From assembly GCF_018613325.1 (NCBI RefSeq), contig NZ_JAGGQJ010000026.1, positions 62,001-126,000 of the forward strand: 64,000 nt of DNA, written 5' to 3'. A program made the position numbers and the translations under genes. Shown here one piece after another: positions 17,440 through 27,018 of the stretch; position 1 is the stretch's first letter, and every line of letters starts with the position of its first letter. The notes beneath the pieces are model-generated. The model made no database searches. It saw nothing but the letters and a program-made list of their open reading frames with translations, and was not told the origin of the DNA. Source of the DNA: Bacillus sp. ISL-34. Lineage in GTDB: Bacteria; Bacillota; Bacilli; Bacillales; DSM-1321.

Positions 17440-18888
17440 TTGTCAATTAAAATGAGATTTCTGTTGTCCTACGTTGGCGTAATTCTTATTTCCATCGCTT
17501 TATTTTTAGCGGCTGGGTTTTTACTTATTTTTGCAATAACAGGTGATGTAAAAGCGATAGAGCATTTATACAAAAAATCTTATCTCCAAAAACCTTTGAC
17601 TGCAATAGAGGAAAGTGTGTTTCTCGATTTGAAGCTTTTGGCAAAAAATAACCCTGAGCAGCTTTTAAACGAAGAACAGCTGAAGAAGATTGAACATGGA
17701 GATATTAAGATTGTCGTTAGAAAAGGTAAAAACATTGAGTATGCGTCCCAAACACTAGATAAGCCAGGCTTAATACAATCACTTCCCGAGTTCGAAGAAA
17801 CGAACATCAATACGCGAGACACAATCAAAATGAAAGACTCTTTTTTCACTTATGTGAAGTTTGATTATTATTTTTCGGATAAAAGTGAAGGAAGTATTTT
17901 TGTATTGAGAAAGGCAAGTACATATGCCGAGCTGACTCGAGAGCTCTTTCCCATTTTATTCACTCTATTGTTATTACTGTTTGTAATGATTATTGGACTA
18001 TTAAATTATTTAGTTTCACGTAGCATCATCAAACCGATCTCAATTCTTAAAGAAGGCGCAGAGCGGATAAAATCAGGAGATTTAAACTTTGAAATCAAAG
18101 CCATTTCGAATGATGAAATCGGACAATTGAATAGAGCATTTGAGGAAATGAGAAAAAAGTTAAAAGAGTCCGTAAACATTCAGCTTCAGTATGAGGAAAA
18201 TCGCAAAGAGCTTCTCTCCAATATTTCTCATGATTTGAAGACACCGATCACTTCGATTATGGGATATGTTGAGGGGATTAAAGACGGAGTGGCAAACACC
18301 CCACAGAAAATGGACAAGTATTTATCGACAGTATACCTAAAAGCAAGAGATATGGATTCATTGATAGATGAATTATTTTTATTTTCCAAGTTGGATTTGA
18401 AAAAAGAACCATTCACTTTTGAAACGGTCAGATTAGATAAATATTTAAAAGACTACGTAGAAGAACTTCAACTGGATTTACTTCAACTAGGGATCCAGAT
18501 TGAACTTCATCAGGTGAAGAAACCGATATACGTGACAGCGGATAGAGAGAAACTAAAACGCGTATTGACCAACCTGATCAGCAATTGTGTAAAGTATATG
18601 AATAAAAATGAAAAACACATTTCCATTTCTCTGCATGAAGGGCTATATGATGTAGTTGTACAAGTAAAGGATAATGGCTATGGAATAGAACCTTCTGCTT
18701 TGCCTTATATATTTAACCGCTTTTATCGTGCTGAGCAATCTAGAAATTCTCGTACGGGTGGAAGTGGTTTAGGCCTTGCGATCGCAAAAAAAATTATCGG
18801 CGAGCATGGTGGAGATATTTGGGCTACTAGCGAGATAGGAAAAGGTACAAGTGTCTTCTTTTCCATAAAGAAAGGTGAGGAAATGTGA
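17440..18888 (+). CDS. Two-component sensor histidine kinase
   Basis: This 482-aa kinase has TM1 (~6-32), an extracytoplasmic sensor of ~135 residues, TM2 (~170-192), a HAMP linker (~193-245), a dimerisation/phosphoacceptor domain with SNISHDLKTPI (His around 264) and a HATPase with DNGYGIE, FNRFYRAEQ and GGSGLGLAI. It autophosphorylates on His and passes phosphate to the regulator whose GTG start overlaps its stop by four bases. The TTG start follows GGGGTG. The signal is unknown; no transporter or target gene adjoins it. Confidence 0.93.
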   Translation: MSIKMRFLLSYVGVILISIALFLAAGFLLIFAITGDVKAIEHLYKKSYLQKPLTAIEESVFLDLKLLAKNNPEQLLNEEQLKKIEHGDIKIVVRKGKNIEYASQTLDKPGLIQSLPEFEETNINTRDTIKMKDSFFTYVKFDYYFSDKSEGSIFVLRKASTYAELTRELFPILFTLLLLLFVMIIGLLNYLVSRSIIKPISILKEGAERIKSGDLNFEIKAISNDEIGQLNRAFEEMRKKLKESVNIQLQYEENRKELLSNISHDLKTPITSIMGYVEGIKDGVANTPQKMDKYLSTVYLKARDMDSLIDELFLFSKLDLKKEPFTFETVRLDKYLKDYVEELQLDLLQLGIQIELHQVKKPIYVTADREKLKRVLTNLISNCVKYMNKNEKHISISLHEGLYDVVVQVKDNGYGIEPSALPYIFNRFYRAEQSRNSRTGGSGLGLAIAKKIIGEHGGDIWATSEIGKGTSVFFSIKKGEEM

Positions 18889-19571
18889 AAAATATATTAC
18901 TTATTGAAGACGAAGTCAGTATTGCTGAATTGCAAAGGGACTATTTGGAAATTAATGATTTTAATGTCGATATTCAACATACTGGTGATGCAGGGCTCCA
19001 ACAGGCACTTCAAGGAAATTATCATTTAATCATTTTGGACATCATGCTTCCAGGGTTGAATGGATTTGAGATATGCAAACAAATACGTGCTGTCAAAAAT
19101 ATCCCGATTTTGCTTGTATCCGCCAAAAAGGAAGATATCGATAAAATTCGGGGGCTTGGTCTAGGGGCAGATGATTATATTACAAAGCCCTTTAGTCCAA
19201 GTGAACTAGTTGCAAGAGTGAAGGCGCATTTAGCGCGTTATGAACGTTTATCAGGAAGTCACCCCAAATCTAATTCAATCTATGTTCATGGAATTTCAAT
19301 AGATAAGTCAGCACGCAGAGTTCACATAAATGGAGAAGTGGTCCCGTTTACAACAAAGGAATTCGATACTTTAGTGTTTTTTGTCATGCATCCGAATCAA
19401 GTATTAAGCAAAGAGCAGCTTTATGAAAATATTTGGGGATTGGAATCGGCTGCAGATGTTTCGACTGTCACCGTCCATATCAGGAAACTACGTGAAAAAA
19501 TTGAAAGAAATCCTGCCCAGCCTAAATTTTTGGAAACCGTTTGGGGAGCAGGGTATCGTTTTAATGTTTAA
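18885..19571 (+). CDS. OmpR/PhoB-family response regulator
   Basis: The 228-aa protein has a receiver domain (LLIEDE acidic pocket, LDIMLPG phosphoacceptor Asp ~52, VSAKK, and KPFSPSEL with the conserved Lys) and a winged-helix DNA-binding domain ending GAGYRF. It is co-translated with the histidine kinase through the ATGTGA overlap. It would bind direct repeats upstream of target genes when phosphorylated. A terminator follows. Confidence 0.95.
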   Translation: MKNILLIEDEVSIAELQRDYLEINDFNVDIQHTGDAGLQQALQGNYHLIILDIMLPGLNGFEICKQIRAVKNIPILLVSAKKEDIDKIRGLGLGADDYITKPFSPSELVARVKAHLARYERLSGSHPKSNSIYVHGISIDKSARRVHINGEVVPFTTKEFDTLVFFVMHPNQVLSKEQLYENIWGLESAADVSTVTVHIRKLREKIERNPAQPKFLETVWGAGYRFNV

Positions 19572-19583
19572 ATAGCATGTGTA

Positions 19584-19614
19584 GGACCCGTCACGAAGGT
19601 GGCGGGATTTTTTT
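19584..19614 (+). terminator. Terminator after the two-component operon
   Basis: CCCGTCAC and GTGGCGGG arms around GAAG (one bulge each side) are followed by ATTTTTTT. Confidence 0.8.
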
Positions 19615-19748
19615 ATAAACATTAAAAAATTTTATTAATAAGTTAATCATTTTTTAAGAAATTGTTTAGAGGGAGTTTATGGTTAAGCATTAACATAATG
19701 AAGACGGAATAAGTAAGCAACTAAAAATAAAAGGGAGAAAAAAACATC

Positions 19749-19859
19749 ATGGAACCTAAAGAACTAGCCAATCCTGTACATAAGAATGACGGGAAATCCT
19801 TTTGCGGCTGTGAAGTGCAAACGGGGAAAGGATGGTGTGTTCCGTGTGGAGACGGCTAA
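19749..19859 (+). CDS. Cysteine-rich small protein, 36 aa
   Basis: A 36-codon frame starts at ATG 19749 behind AAGGGAGAAA and ends at TAA 19859. The product is hydrophilic and carries CGC at about residues 20-22, then a WCVPC-type motif in VQTGKGWCVPCGDG near the end. Four cysteines in a peptide this small suggest metal or disulfide binding. I do not recognise a named family. It stands alone between the two-component operon and the ankyrin gene, with a weak hairpin (GGATG/CATCC) following the stop. Confidence 0.55.
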   Translation: MEPKELANPVHKNDGKSFCGCEVQTGKGWCVPCGDG

Positions 19860-19951
19860 CGATTGTCATCGGATGCCTTTTCATCCTTTAAGGCTGTGTC
19901 TTAGATAACGAAGTGGAGCTAAATAAACAAGAAAAGGAGACAGGAAAGGGA

Positions 19952-20545
19952 ATGAATGAACAATTGATTCAAGCTATAGAACGAAAAGAAACGGAAAGAA
20001 TCAGAAGTTTGATTGAGCAAGGAGCAGATATGAATGCACAGGACTCGGAAGGGCGAACCGCAACTATGATTGCGACTTACAACAATGATGTAGAGTCGGC
20101 GAAAATCCTAATTGAAGCGGGTGCAGACGTCAACATTCAGGATGACATGAAAAATAGCCCCTTCTTGTATGCAGGTGCTGAGGGTTATGTAGGTATTCTT
20201 AAACTTGCGATTGAAGCAGGTGCCGACCCGGCTATAACCAACCGTTATGGAGGAACGGCTTTAATCCCTGCTTCGGAACATGGATATGTTGAGGTTATTG
20301 AAGAACTCCTTACTAAAACTGATATTGATGTGAATCATGTGAATGATCTCGGTTGGACCGCGTTGCTAGAAGCGATCATTTTGAATGATGGTGATAGAAA
20401 ACAGCAGCAAACAGTGCAATTGCTAATAGATCATGGGGCAGATGTCAATATCCCCGACAATTGTGGTATGAACCCTTTACAACATGCCCGCGAGAAAGGG
20501 TTTAAGGAGATCGAACAAATTTTACTAACAGCAGGGGCAAAATAA
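19952..20545 (+). CDS. Ankyrin repeat protein
   Basis: The protein has about 197 residues from the ATG at 19952; a GTG at 19913 would add 13. It consists of five to six ankyrin repeats, shown by repeated EQGADMNAQDSEGRTA, EAGADVNIQDD and DHGADVNIPDNCG patterns at ~33-residue spacing. There is no signal peptide or transmembrane segment, so it is a cytoplasmic protein-binding scaffold. The partner is unknown and the neighbours do not suggest one. Confidence 0.88.
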   Translation: MNEQLIQAIERKETERIRSLIEQGADMNAQDSEGRTATMIATYNNDVESAKILIEAGADVNIQDDMKNSPFLYAGAEGYVGILKLAIEAGADPAITNRYGGTALIPASEHGYVEVIEELLTKTDIDVNHVNDLGWTALLEAIILNDGDRKQQQTVQLLIDHGADVNIPDNCGMNPLQHAREKGFKEIEQILLTAGAK

Positions 20546-20620
20546 CCAGCTCGCTGATACTTCCATTTGTAAAGTCAATTGCACTACAAAAAAACCACAA
20601 TATGATGAGGAGACGAAAAA

Positions 20621-21580
20621 ATGAATAAAAAAGCAAAAATTTCTTCAGCTATACTACTTGGGTTAACATTGGCCATAACAGGATGTACCACACATGCGCA
20701 AGACAATCAAAGTGCGCAGAAGCAGGAACAAACTGCAAAACAGAGAAAACAGGAAAATAAGTTAACCGCAGGAGAGGAAATGACTAAAATTCTTACTAGC
20801 ACGAGTTGGCAAGGAACAAAAGTTTATGATAAAAATAATAATGACTTAACTAAGGAGAATGCAAGCTTTATTGGTCTAGCTAAATATGACGATGAAGCAT
20901 CGAGATATGAATTTTTTGATAAAAATACTAAAAAAAGTCGTGGTGATAAAGGAACTTTCTTTATCACGAATGGGAAGATTCGAGTGTTAATTTCAGAATC
21001 AATGGGTTACCAAGCCGTTGTTGAAATAACTGAACTGAATAAGGATATGTTTACTTATAAAAGAATGGGCAAAGATGCAAATGGTAACGACGTAGAAGTG
21101 TTTGTCGATCATATTCCTTATACTGAAACAGAACTTTCCTTTACTGATCCAGTCAAAAATTTGGAAACTTACACAGGAGATGTAGTTACAGACGTTGATG
21201 GAGACAAAATTTTATCAAGCACCACATGGCAAGGTACAGTGGCATTGGATGAAAAGGGAAATGATGTATCAAGCTATAACTCGAATTATTTAGGTCTGGC
21301 AAAATATGATGATAAAACAAATAAGTATGAATTTTTTGATGCTAAAACCGGTGAAAGCCGTGGTGATTACGGCTATTACGATGTTGTTCATGGAAATAAG
21401 ATAAGAGCCCATGTTTCACAAGGGAAAAATAAGTATGGCGCAGTTCTTGAACTTACAGAGCTTAATGAAAATAAATTCACTTATAAACGAATTGGTAAAG
21501 ATAAAGAGGGCAAAGATATAACGATAACAGTTGAACATATACCTTATGAAGGTGATTTGAAACTAAAATCAACTAAGTAA
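20621..21580 (+). CDS. Lipoprotein with tandem DUF4822 domains
   Basis: This 319-aa lipoprotein has a lipobox LAITGC (Cys22). Two copies of a ~125-residue domain follow. Each copy opens with TSTSWQGT or SSTTWQGT, has GLAKYDD and YEFFD, then a TYKRMGKD or TYKRIGKD strand and ends near VDHIPY or VEHIPY, the pattern of DUF4822. It would be anchored on the outer face of the cytoplasmic membrane. Its function is unknown; the internal duplication is obvious. The ATG follows GAGGAG and a perfect terminator comes after it. Confidence 0.82.
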   Translation: MNKKAKISSAILLGLTLAITGCTTHAQDNQSAQKQEQTAKQRKQENKLTAGEEMTKILTSTSWQGTKVYDKNNNDLTKENASFIGLAKYDDEASRYEFFDKNTKKSRGDKGTFFITNGKIRVLISESMGYQAVVEITELNKDMFTYKRMGKDANGNDVEVFVDHIPYTETELSFTDPVKNLETYTGDVVTDVDGDKILSSTTWQGTVALDEKGNDVSSYNSNYLGLAKYDDKTNKYEFFDAKTGESRGDYGYYDVVHGNKIRAHVSQGKNKYGAVLELTELNENKFTYKRIGKDKEGKDITITVEHIPYEGDLKLKSTK

Positions 21581-21585
21581 ATATA

Positions 21586-21618
21586 AAAGGGATTTTGCAT
21601 TAATAGCAAAATCCCTTT
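21586..21618. terminator. Bidirectional terminator between lipoprotein and chemoreceptor
   Basis: A perfect 13-bp stem, AAAGGGATTTTGC (21586-21598) and GCAAAATCCCTTT (21606-21618), with a 7-base loop lies between convergent genes and has T-runs on both strands. Confidence 0.9.
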
Positions 21619-21651
21619 CTTGATATAGTAATCGAATGTGGTTCAAGATTT

Positions 21652-23388
21652 TTACGCGTTAAACTGTTCAACAGATCTTTCTAGGTCATTAGCGAGCTTT
21701 ACCATAGACGTGGTTGAGAAGGAAATGTCCTCCATGGATTTCGCTTGTTGATCGGTTGATTGTGCCACTTGCTTTGAAGCAACTGCCGTTTCCCTTGTCA
21801 ACCCTGCAAAATCTTCTATCGAAGCATTAATTTCCTGAGAACTTGCTGCCATTTGCTCGGTAATGGCGGATATTTCTTGAATCTGATCACTAACATGCTC
21901 AAAAGATTTTATGGTCTGTTTAAAAGTTTCTCTAGTATTCAGGACAAATTTTGTCCCTTCCTCCACCTCTTTAGTTCCAGTTTCCATCATTTTCACTGAA
22001 TCATTTATGATGGATTTAAAATGAAGTAGAGACTCTTGTATATTGATGGCAGCTTCCTTCGTGCCTACTGCCAATTTCCGTACTTCGTTCGATACCACCG
22101 CAAAACCTTTACCCTGTTCACCGGCTCTAGCAGCTTCGATTGCCGCATTTAAAGACAGCAGGTTTGTTTGCTCGGCAATTCCCGTAATTAAATGTACAAT
22201 ATTCACAATCTCATTTGCTTGTTCGTCCAATTTCTTTATTTCTGAACTTGTTTGCAGCATCACATCTTTTACTTGCAGAATTTGATTCGAGAGTTCATTT
22301 ATATCTTTATTTCCAATGGACATTCTAGCTGAAACATGATTTGTCTGTTCGCTGACTTCTGAAGAAGCTTCGGCAATTTTTTGTATCCCTATGGTCATTT
22401 CCTCGATGACCCTCGATGATTCTTCACTTCTGTGCAATTGTACTTCCGCAGCTCCTGCAACTTGCTGAATGCCTTTAACGATATATTGTGTGGAAGTATC
22501 CATTTCTTTGATTTTTTGTTCGATATCATTTGATGACTCCAATAGCTGGAATGATGAGCTTTTCATGGAGTTGACGATCAAAGTTGTATTGGTGATCATT
22601 TCTTCAAAGGATTTCACTAAAACCTTGATTTCATCGTTTCCCTTAACCCTTGTGTTGCTAATCAATTTATTGGCTGTTAATAAGTTTCCATTTGAGATTT
22701 CCTTTGCAGCCATGCTGACCTTGAGAAGGGGGCTTAACTTTCTAGTCAAGAACCATATTAATGCACCCACTACAATTGCCATTAAGATCACATTGATTAT
22801 TATCATCAGGGGAAGGATGCCACCCAGTACCATGCTGGTCGTAGCATCGACTTTGCTGGCATCAATATCCACCCCTAGTATTCCAATGACCTCGTCCCCT
22901 TTCTTTATGGGAACAAAAACGGATAAATAGTCACCAAATTCAGGATCATGAACGATGGAAGTGGTAGAAACCTTTCCCTTCATGACGCTTTCTACATCCT
23001 GATATGAAGTCACGGTTGTGGGGGATAAAATGGGAGATGCCTTTTCATCTCCCTTACCCATTCCATCTATAAGAATATGGACTTTTTGGCTACTTTCGTT
23101 AATCCCCAATGTATATACATATAATGCTCCAGTTTTTTGTTTATAATCGTTTAACTGTTCGCGTATCTCCCAATATGTAGAGGTTTCGGATTGATTACTT
23201 AAAAAATCAGCATAAGATGTTGGATTTATTCCTTGAGCGATGTTGCTTGCGATGTCTAAGCTGCTCATGGCGATTGTTTTCTCAACCGTATCATTTGTAC
23301 TTTTATACATCAATAGTAAACTTCCAACTAATGTAATGATCATGCCTGTTAAAAGAACAAAACCTATTTTCGTACTGAGTTTATTCAT
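21652..23388 (-). CDS. Methyl-accepting chemotaxis protein
   Basis: The 578-aa receptor has TM1 (~8-28), a ~160-residue extracellular sensor of single-Cache type, TM2 (~195-217), HAMP (~218-270) and a long coiled-coil signalling domain with the hairpin tip [20 protein letters not shown]. It senses an unknown ligand and controls CheA. It is monocistronic on the minus strand, 660 bases from the sugar-acid TRAP operon, so sensing of sugar acids is possible but unproven. Confidence 0.93.
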   Translation of the reverse strand: MNKLSTKIGFVLLTGMIITLVGSLLLMYKSTNDTVEKTIAMSSLDIASNIAQGINPTSYADFLSNQSETSTYWEIREQLNDYKQKTGALYVYTLGINESSQKVHILIDGMGKGDEKASPILSPTTVTSYQDVESVMKGKVSTTSIVHDPEFGDYLSVFVPIKKGDEVIGILGVDIDASKVDATTSMVLGGILPLMIIINVILMAIVVGALIWFLTRKLSPLLKVSMAAKEISNGNLLTANKLISNTRVKGNDEIKVLVKSFEEMITNTTLIVNSMKSSSFQLLESSNDIEQKIKEMDTSTQYIVKGIQQVAGAAEVQLHRSEESSRVIEEMTIGIQKIAEASSEVSEQTNHVSARMSIGNKDINELSNQILQVKDVMLQTSSEIKKLDEQANEIVNIVHLITGIAEQTNLLSLNAAIEAARAGEQGKGFAVVSNEVRKLAVGTKEAAINIQESLLHFKSIINDSVKMMETGTKEVEEGTKFVLNTRETFKQTIKSFEHVSDQIQEISAITEQMAASSQEINASIEDFAGLTRETAVASKQVAQSTDQQAKSMEDISFSTTSMVKLANDLERSVEQFNA

Positions 23389-23764
23389 CTTTGTTTATTC
23401 CTTCCCCTTGTTATATATTAAACATGTTTTATATATCGGTAATAATTAAATATATTTAATGAGAATTTAAAAGCTTCGGGTGGAGTTTTTATACTTTAGT
23501 CTTTACCGGTCGTGAGAGAGGTTCATAATTATTCAGCAGACAAAACAAAATTCCGACTTGGCTCTATTAGATAGAGTAGTGATTGTATTTTAAGAAGAAC
23601 TTTCTTGTTATGTATGATTTTTAATTCCATAGATATCCTAGTATAGTAAATTCTCCTGTACTGATTCTAAAAAACCTGACTGGAAATGATGAGATCAAAA
23701 ATTATTGATCTCTAAATGTGAATGATGGAGTATTTTCTAATTGTTATAAAATTCAAAAAATGGT
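23389..23764. other. Intergenic region upstream of the sugar-acid operon promoter
   Basis: This AT-rich stretch lies between the divergently transcribed chemoreceptor and the TRAP operon. I see no coding frame. The minus-strand receptor promoter should be in the first 100 bases, but I could not define it with confidence. Confidence 0.4.
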
Positions 23765-23794
23765 TTGACATTAGTAAAATTGGAAGCTTATAAT
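23765..23794 (+). promoter_or_regulatory. SigA-type promoter of the sugar-acid TRAP operon
   Basis: A perfect -35 TTGACA (23765-23770) and a perfect -10 TATAAT (23789-23794) are separated by 18 bases. The predicted start near 23801 leaves a ~250-base leader before the first gene. Two palindromic operators and a cre site lie within this leader. Confidence 0.75.
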
Positions 23795-23823
23795 CAACGT
23801 AAGATTTCAAATTCGAAAACAGA

Positions 23824-23840
23824 GTTTTATATTATAGAAC
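23824..23840. promoter_or_regulatory. Operator 1, near-perfect 17-bp palindrome
   Basis: GTTTTATA-T-TATAGAAC, one mismatch from perfect symmetry, lies just after the predicted transcription start. It matches operator 2. The IclR-family regulator of this operon (31661-32428) is the obvious candidate ligand, which is inference. Confidence 0.65.
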
Positions 23841-23938
23841 GATTTCTTCGTTCAATTTAGAAGGAAGAGTAAATAGTTTAAAAGTCTTTAACCCACAAGT
23901 GGTGAAGTGTTTTCCTACTCCGAATAAATCAAAACGGA

Positions 23939-23955
23939 GTTTTATATTATAAAAC
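23939..23955. promoter_or_regulatory. Operator 2, perfect 17-bp palindrome
   Basis: GTTTTATA-T-TATAAAAC is fully symmetric and shares 16 of 17 bases with operator 1, 115 bases upstream. The pair spacing (about 11 helical turns) would allow repressor looping. Confidence 0.68.
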
Positions 23956-24011
23956 AATTACACCTTTGGCCTATACATGAGGAAGGAAAAGTTCTTTATT
24001 TCAGTCCATAA

Positions 24012-24025
24012 TGATAACGCTTACA
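24012..24025. promoter_or_regulatory. cre site (CcpA) in the operon leader
   Basis: TGATAACGCTTACA fits the Bacillus cre consensus TGWNANCGNTNWCA. It lies 24 bases before the first gene of the TRAP operon, downstream of the promoter, where CcpA can act as a roadblock. It implies repression by preferred sugars. Confidence 0.7.
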
Positions 24026-24048
24026 AAAAACGTTGGGGAGGGTTTTAA

Positions 24049-25077
24049 TTGAGAAAAAAGAGGCATTTTTTATTCTCCACAGGCTTATCTGTTGCAGCGG
24101 CATTACTTTTATCAGGATGTGGTGGAGGTGAGGGGGAAAAAACCAGCGGATCTGGAGTTGAAAAGAAAACGATTAAAGTGGCACATTATTTTGCTGAAAA
24201 TCATCCTCAGAACATTGCCTTAAAAGAAAAATTCGAAAAAATGGTAGAAAAGGGGAGTGATGGTGAACTAGAAGTTCAGATTTATGCGAACAGTACATTA
24301 GGTGCAGAAAAAGAATTTTATGACGGCGTCAGAAACGGAACGATCGAAATGGGTGTTCCAGGATTAATTATGCAGGCGGACATTCCGAAAATGGGTGTTC
24401 CGGAATGGCCATTCCTATTTAGGGATTACGACCATGTACAGAAGGTATTGAATGGTCCAATCGGAGAGGAATTGACAGAAGAGCTTGATCCGAAACATGG
24501 AGTGACCCCACTTGCATGGAGTGCAAATGGATTTAGGATGTTTTCAAGCAATCGTCCAATTAATAGTATGAAAGATTTTGACGGTCTTCGACTCAGAATG
24601 CCGAACATCCCGAATTACATAAAATTAGGTGAATCATTAGGGGCGAACGTTAGCCCATTACCTATTTCAGAAGTTTTTACCGCACTTGAACAAAAGGTAG
24701 TGGATGCTCAAGATAATCCCATTGCCACGCTGAGATCCTCGGGGTGGAATGAAGTTCAAAGTGATGTACTGGAATCCAAGCATATGTTCAGCCCCAATAT
24801 TTACATTATTAATAGCAAATTCTTTAATGGTCTAACTATGGAGCAACAAAAAATCATTCAAAATGCAGCAAAAGAATCGGCAGCATATGAGTTTGATTTG
24901 ATGGAAAAAAGTTACGAAGATGACAAAGCATACCTTAAGGATACTGGAATCAAGTTCACTAACCCTAATGAAGAATTTTTAGAACAAATGATAAAGGCAG
25001 CCCAACCTGTTTATGATGAAGTCTTTGAGGAAAACGACTGGGCAGAGGAGCTCGTAGGAAAAATAAAAGCAGAATAA
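24049..25077 (+). CDS. TRAP transporter substrate-binding lipoprotein, DctP family
   Basis: This is a 342-aa lipoprotein with lipobox LLLSGC (Cys24). The DctP fold is shown by GVPEWPFLFRDYD, an FDGLRLRMPNIP segment with the Arg that binds the substrate carboxylate, and GANVSPLPISEVFTALEQ with VDAQDNP. It captures an organic acid, here probably a sugar acid, and delivers it to the DctQ-DctM membrane pair that follows. The TTG start at 24049 is behind GGGGAGGG. It is the first gene of the long operon. Confidence 0.92.
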   Translation: MRKKRHFLFSTGLSVAAALLLSGCGGGEGEKTSGSGVEKKTIKVAHYFAENHPQNIALKEKFEKMVEKGSDGELEVQIYANSTLGAEKEFYDGVRNGTIEMGVPGLIMQADIPKMGVPEWPFLFRDYDHVQKVLNGPIGEELTEELDPKHGVTPLAWSANGFRMFSSNRPINSMKDFDGLRLRMPNIPNYIKLGESLGANVSPLPISEVFTALEQKVVDAQDNPIATLRSSGWNEVQSDVLESKHMFSPNIYIINSKFFNGLTMEQQKIIQNAAKESAAYEFDLMEKSYEDDKAYLKDTGIKFTNPNEEFLEQMIKAAQPVYDEVFEENDWAEELVGKIKAE

Positions 25078-25111
25078 AGAATGTCCTATATAGGAAGGGG
25101 GAGATGTATAG

Positions 25112-25684
25112 GTGAATAAAATATCCAGAACCTTAGAAAATACGTTAAATATTATTATGGCTGCTGCGTTAGCAATAATGGTCGTCCTCGTGTTCGGTAA
25201 TGTAGTTCTTCGTTATTTCTTTAATTCAGGGATTACTTGGTCAGAAGAAATGTCAAGGTACCTCTTTATTTGGTTGACTTTCCTCGGCGCCATCGGAGCC
25301 TTCAAAAACAAAGAGCACTTGGGTGTCGACATGGTAATCAAACGACTCCCAAATAAGTTGAAAAAAGTTGTACTTGTAATTAGTGATTTGATAATGTTAT
25401 TTGTTCTTCTCTTAATCCTGGATGGTAGCTGGAAAATGACTATGATAAACATTGATAGTAATGCACCGGCCACTGGAATGCCACTGGCATTTGTATATGG
25501 GACAGGCATTCTTGTAAGTGTTTCAATGGGCAGCATGATCATTTTCAATTTGTATCGGATTTTCTTCAATAAAATTAAAGACGAAGAATTAGTGATGATA
25601 AGTGAGTCAGAAGACCTAATTTCCCTCCATGCTGATGAATTTGCTTCAGATATTAGGATAGTTAAGGAGGAGAAGCAGGGATGA
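25112..25684 (+). CDS. TRAP transporter small permease, DctQ family
   Basis: The 190-aa membrane protein has four transmembrane helices. The WSEEMSRYLFIWLTFLGA motif between helices is diagnostic of DctQ. An acidic C-terminal tail of ~35 residues is longer than in many homologues. It pairs with the large permease, whose ATG overlaps its stop by four bases. The GTG start at 25112 follows AGGGGGAGA. Confidence 0.92.
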   Translation: MNKISRTLENTLNIIMAAALAIMVVLVFGNVVLRYFFNSGITWSEEMSRYLFIWLTFLGAIGAFKNKEHLGVDMVIKRLPNKLKKVVLVISDLIMLFVLLLILDGSWKMTMINIDSNAPATGMPLAFVYGTGILVSVSMGSMIIFNLYRIFFNKIKDEELVMISESEDLISLHADEFASDIRIVKEEKQG

Positions 25685-26958
25685 TAGGTGTATTTGTCGG
25701 ATCTTTACTGGGAGCCATGGGACTTGGAATACCCATTGCATTTGCCTTGCTTGTTAGTAGCGTAGTGCTTATGTACTTCCTTGGTATTTTTGATAGTCAA
25801 ATTATCGCACAAAACCTAATCAGTGGCGCGGATAACTTTCCTCTAATGGCCATACCGTTCTTTATGCTGGCAGGAGAGGCGATGAATCGGGGAGGTTTAT
25901 CACGGCGTATCGTTGAGATGGCAATGAATTTGGTTGGCCATATCAAGGGAGGCCTTGGCTATGTTGCGATCATTGCGAGTGTGTTGTTTGCGAGTTTATC
26001 AGGATCTGCTGTTGCCGATACGGCAGCGCTTGGGGCTATATTAATTCCAATGATGGTGAAGTCCGGTTATGATGTGAACCGGTCAAGTGGGTTGATTGCA
26101 TCAGGTGGTATCATTGCCCCGATCATTCCGCCAAGTATTGGCTTTATCATTTTCGGTGTCGCGAGTGGTGTGTCCATTACAAAGCTGTTCATGGCAGGAA
26201 TCGTTCCAGGTATTTTACTAGCGGTTGGACTTACGGTTACCTGGGCCATTGTTGCACGAAAAGATAAAGTCGCCGTTAACCCTCGAGCTTCAGCAAAAGA
26301 AATACTTACTTCTCTTCGTCAAGGCATTTGGGCTCTATTCCTGCCCGTCATTATCATTGGTGGATTGAAATTCGGTTTATTTACACCGACTGAAGCGGCA
26401 GTGGTGGCTGCAGTCTATGCAATATTTGTCGGTCTTGTGATCTATCGCGAAATGAAAGTGAAAGATTTGTATGAGGTCTTTGTTCATGCAGGAAAAATGA
26501 CGAGTGTTGTCATGTTTCTGGTCGCTGCAGCACTGGTGTCATCCTGGCTGATAACTGTAGCTGATTTACCTGGTCAGGTAATTGGATTGCTGGAGCCATT
26601 TATGGATCATCCATTCCTTCTATTAATAATGATAAACCTATTGGTTATCGTAGTTGGAACTGCTATGGATATGACACCGACAATCCTTATTCTAACACCT
26701 GTCTTGATGCCATTGGTGGTCGCTGCAGGTATTGATCCAGTTTACTTTGGTGTCCTGTTTATCCTGAATAATGCCATCGGTTTACTTACACCACCTGTTG
26801 GAACCGTTTTAAATGTCATGTGCGGCATAAGTAAGATCAGTATGGAAGATATCATGAAGGGGATTTGGCCTTTCTTGCTCGTGGAAGTAATTGTATTGAT
26901 CTTGTTGATTTTGTTTCCTTCCATAGTATTGGTTCCTCTAGAATGGTTTACCTCCTAA
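25681..26958 (+). CDS. TRAP transporter large permease, DctM family
   Basis: The 425-aa protein with about 12 transmembrane segments has the DctM landmarks MAIPFFMLAGEAMNRGGLS, SGSAVADTAALGAILIPMM and GLLTPPVGTVLNVMCGI. It forms the sodium-driven channel of the TRAP system. It is translationally coupled to dctQ by an ATGA overlap and is full-length. Confidence 0.93.
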   Translation: MIGVFVGSLLGAMGLGIPIAFALLVSSVVLMYFLGIFDSQIIAQNLISGADNFPLMAIPFFMLAGEAMNRGGLSRRIVEMAMNLVGHIKGGLGYVAIIASVLFASLSGSAVADTAALGAILIPMMVKSGYDVNRSSGLIASGGIIAPIIPPSIGFIIFGVASGVSITKLFMAGIVPGILLAVGLTVTWAIVARKDKVAVNPRASAKEILTSLRQGIWALFLPVIIIGGLKFGLFTPTEAAVVAAVYAIFVGLVIYREMKVKDLYEVFVHAGKMTSVVMFLVAAALVSSWLITVADLPGQVIGLLEPFMDHPFLLLIMINLLVIVVGTAMDMTPTILILTPVLMPLVVAAGIDPVYFGVLFILNNAIGLLTPPVGTVLNVMCGISKISMEDIMKGIWPFLLVEVIVLILLILFPSIVLVPLEWFTS

Positions 26959-27018
26959 AGGAATTAAAAAAGGGACTGTATGCTGATATTCATCTTATTT
27001 TATAGGAGGAAAATGATA

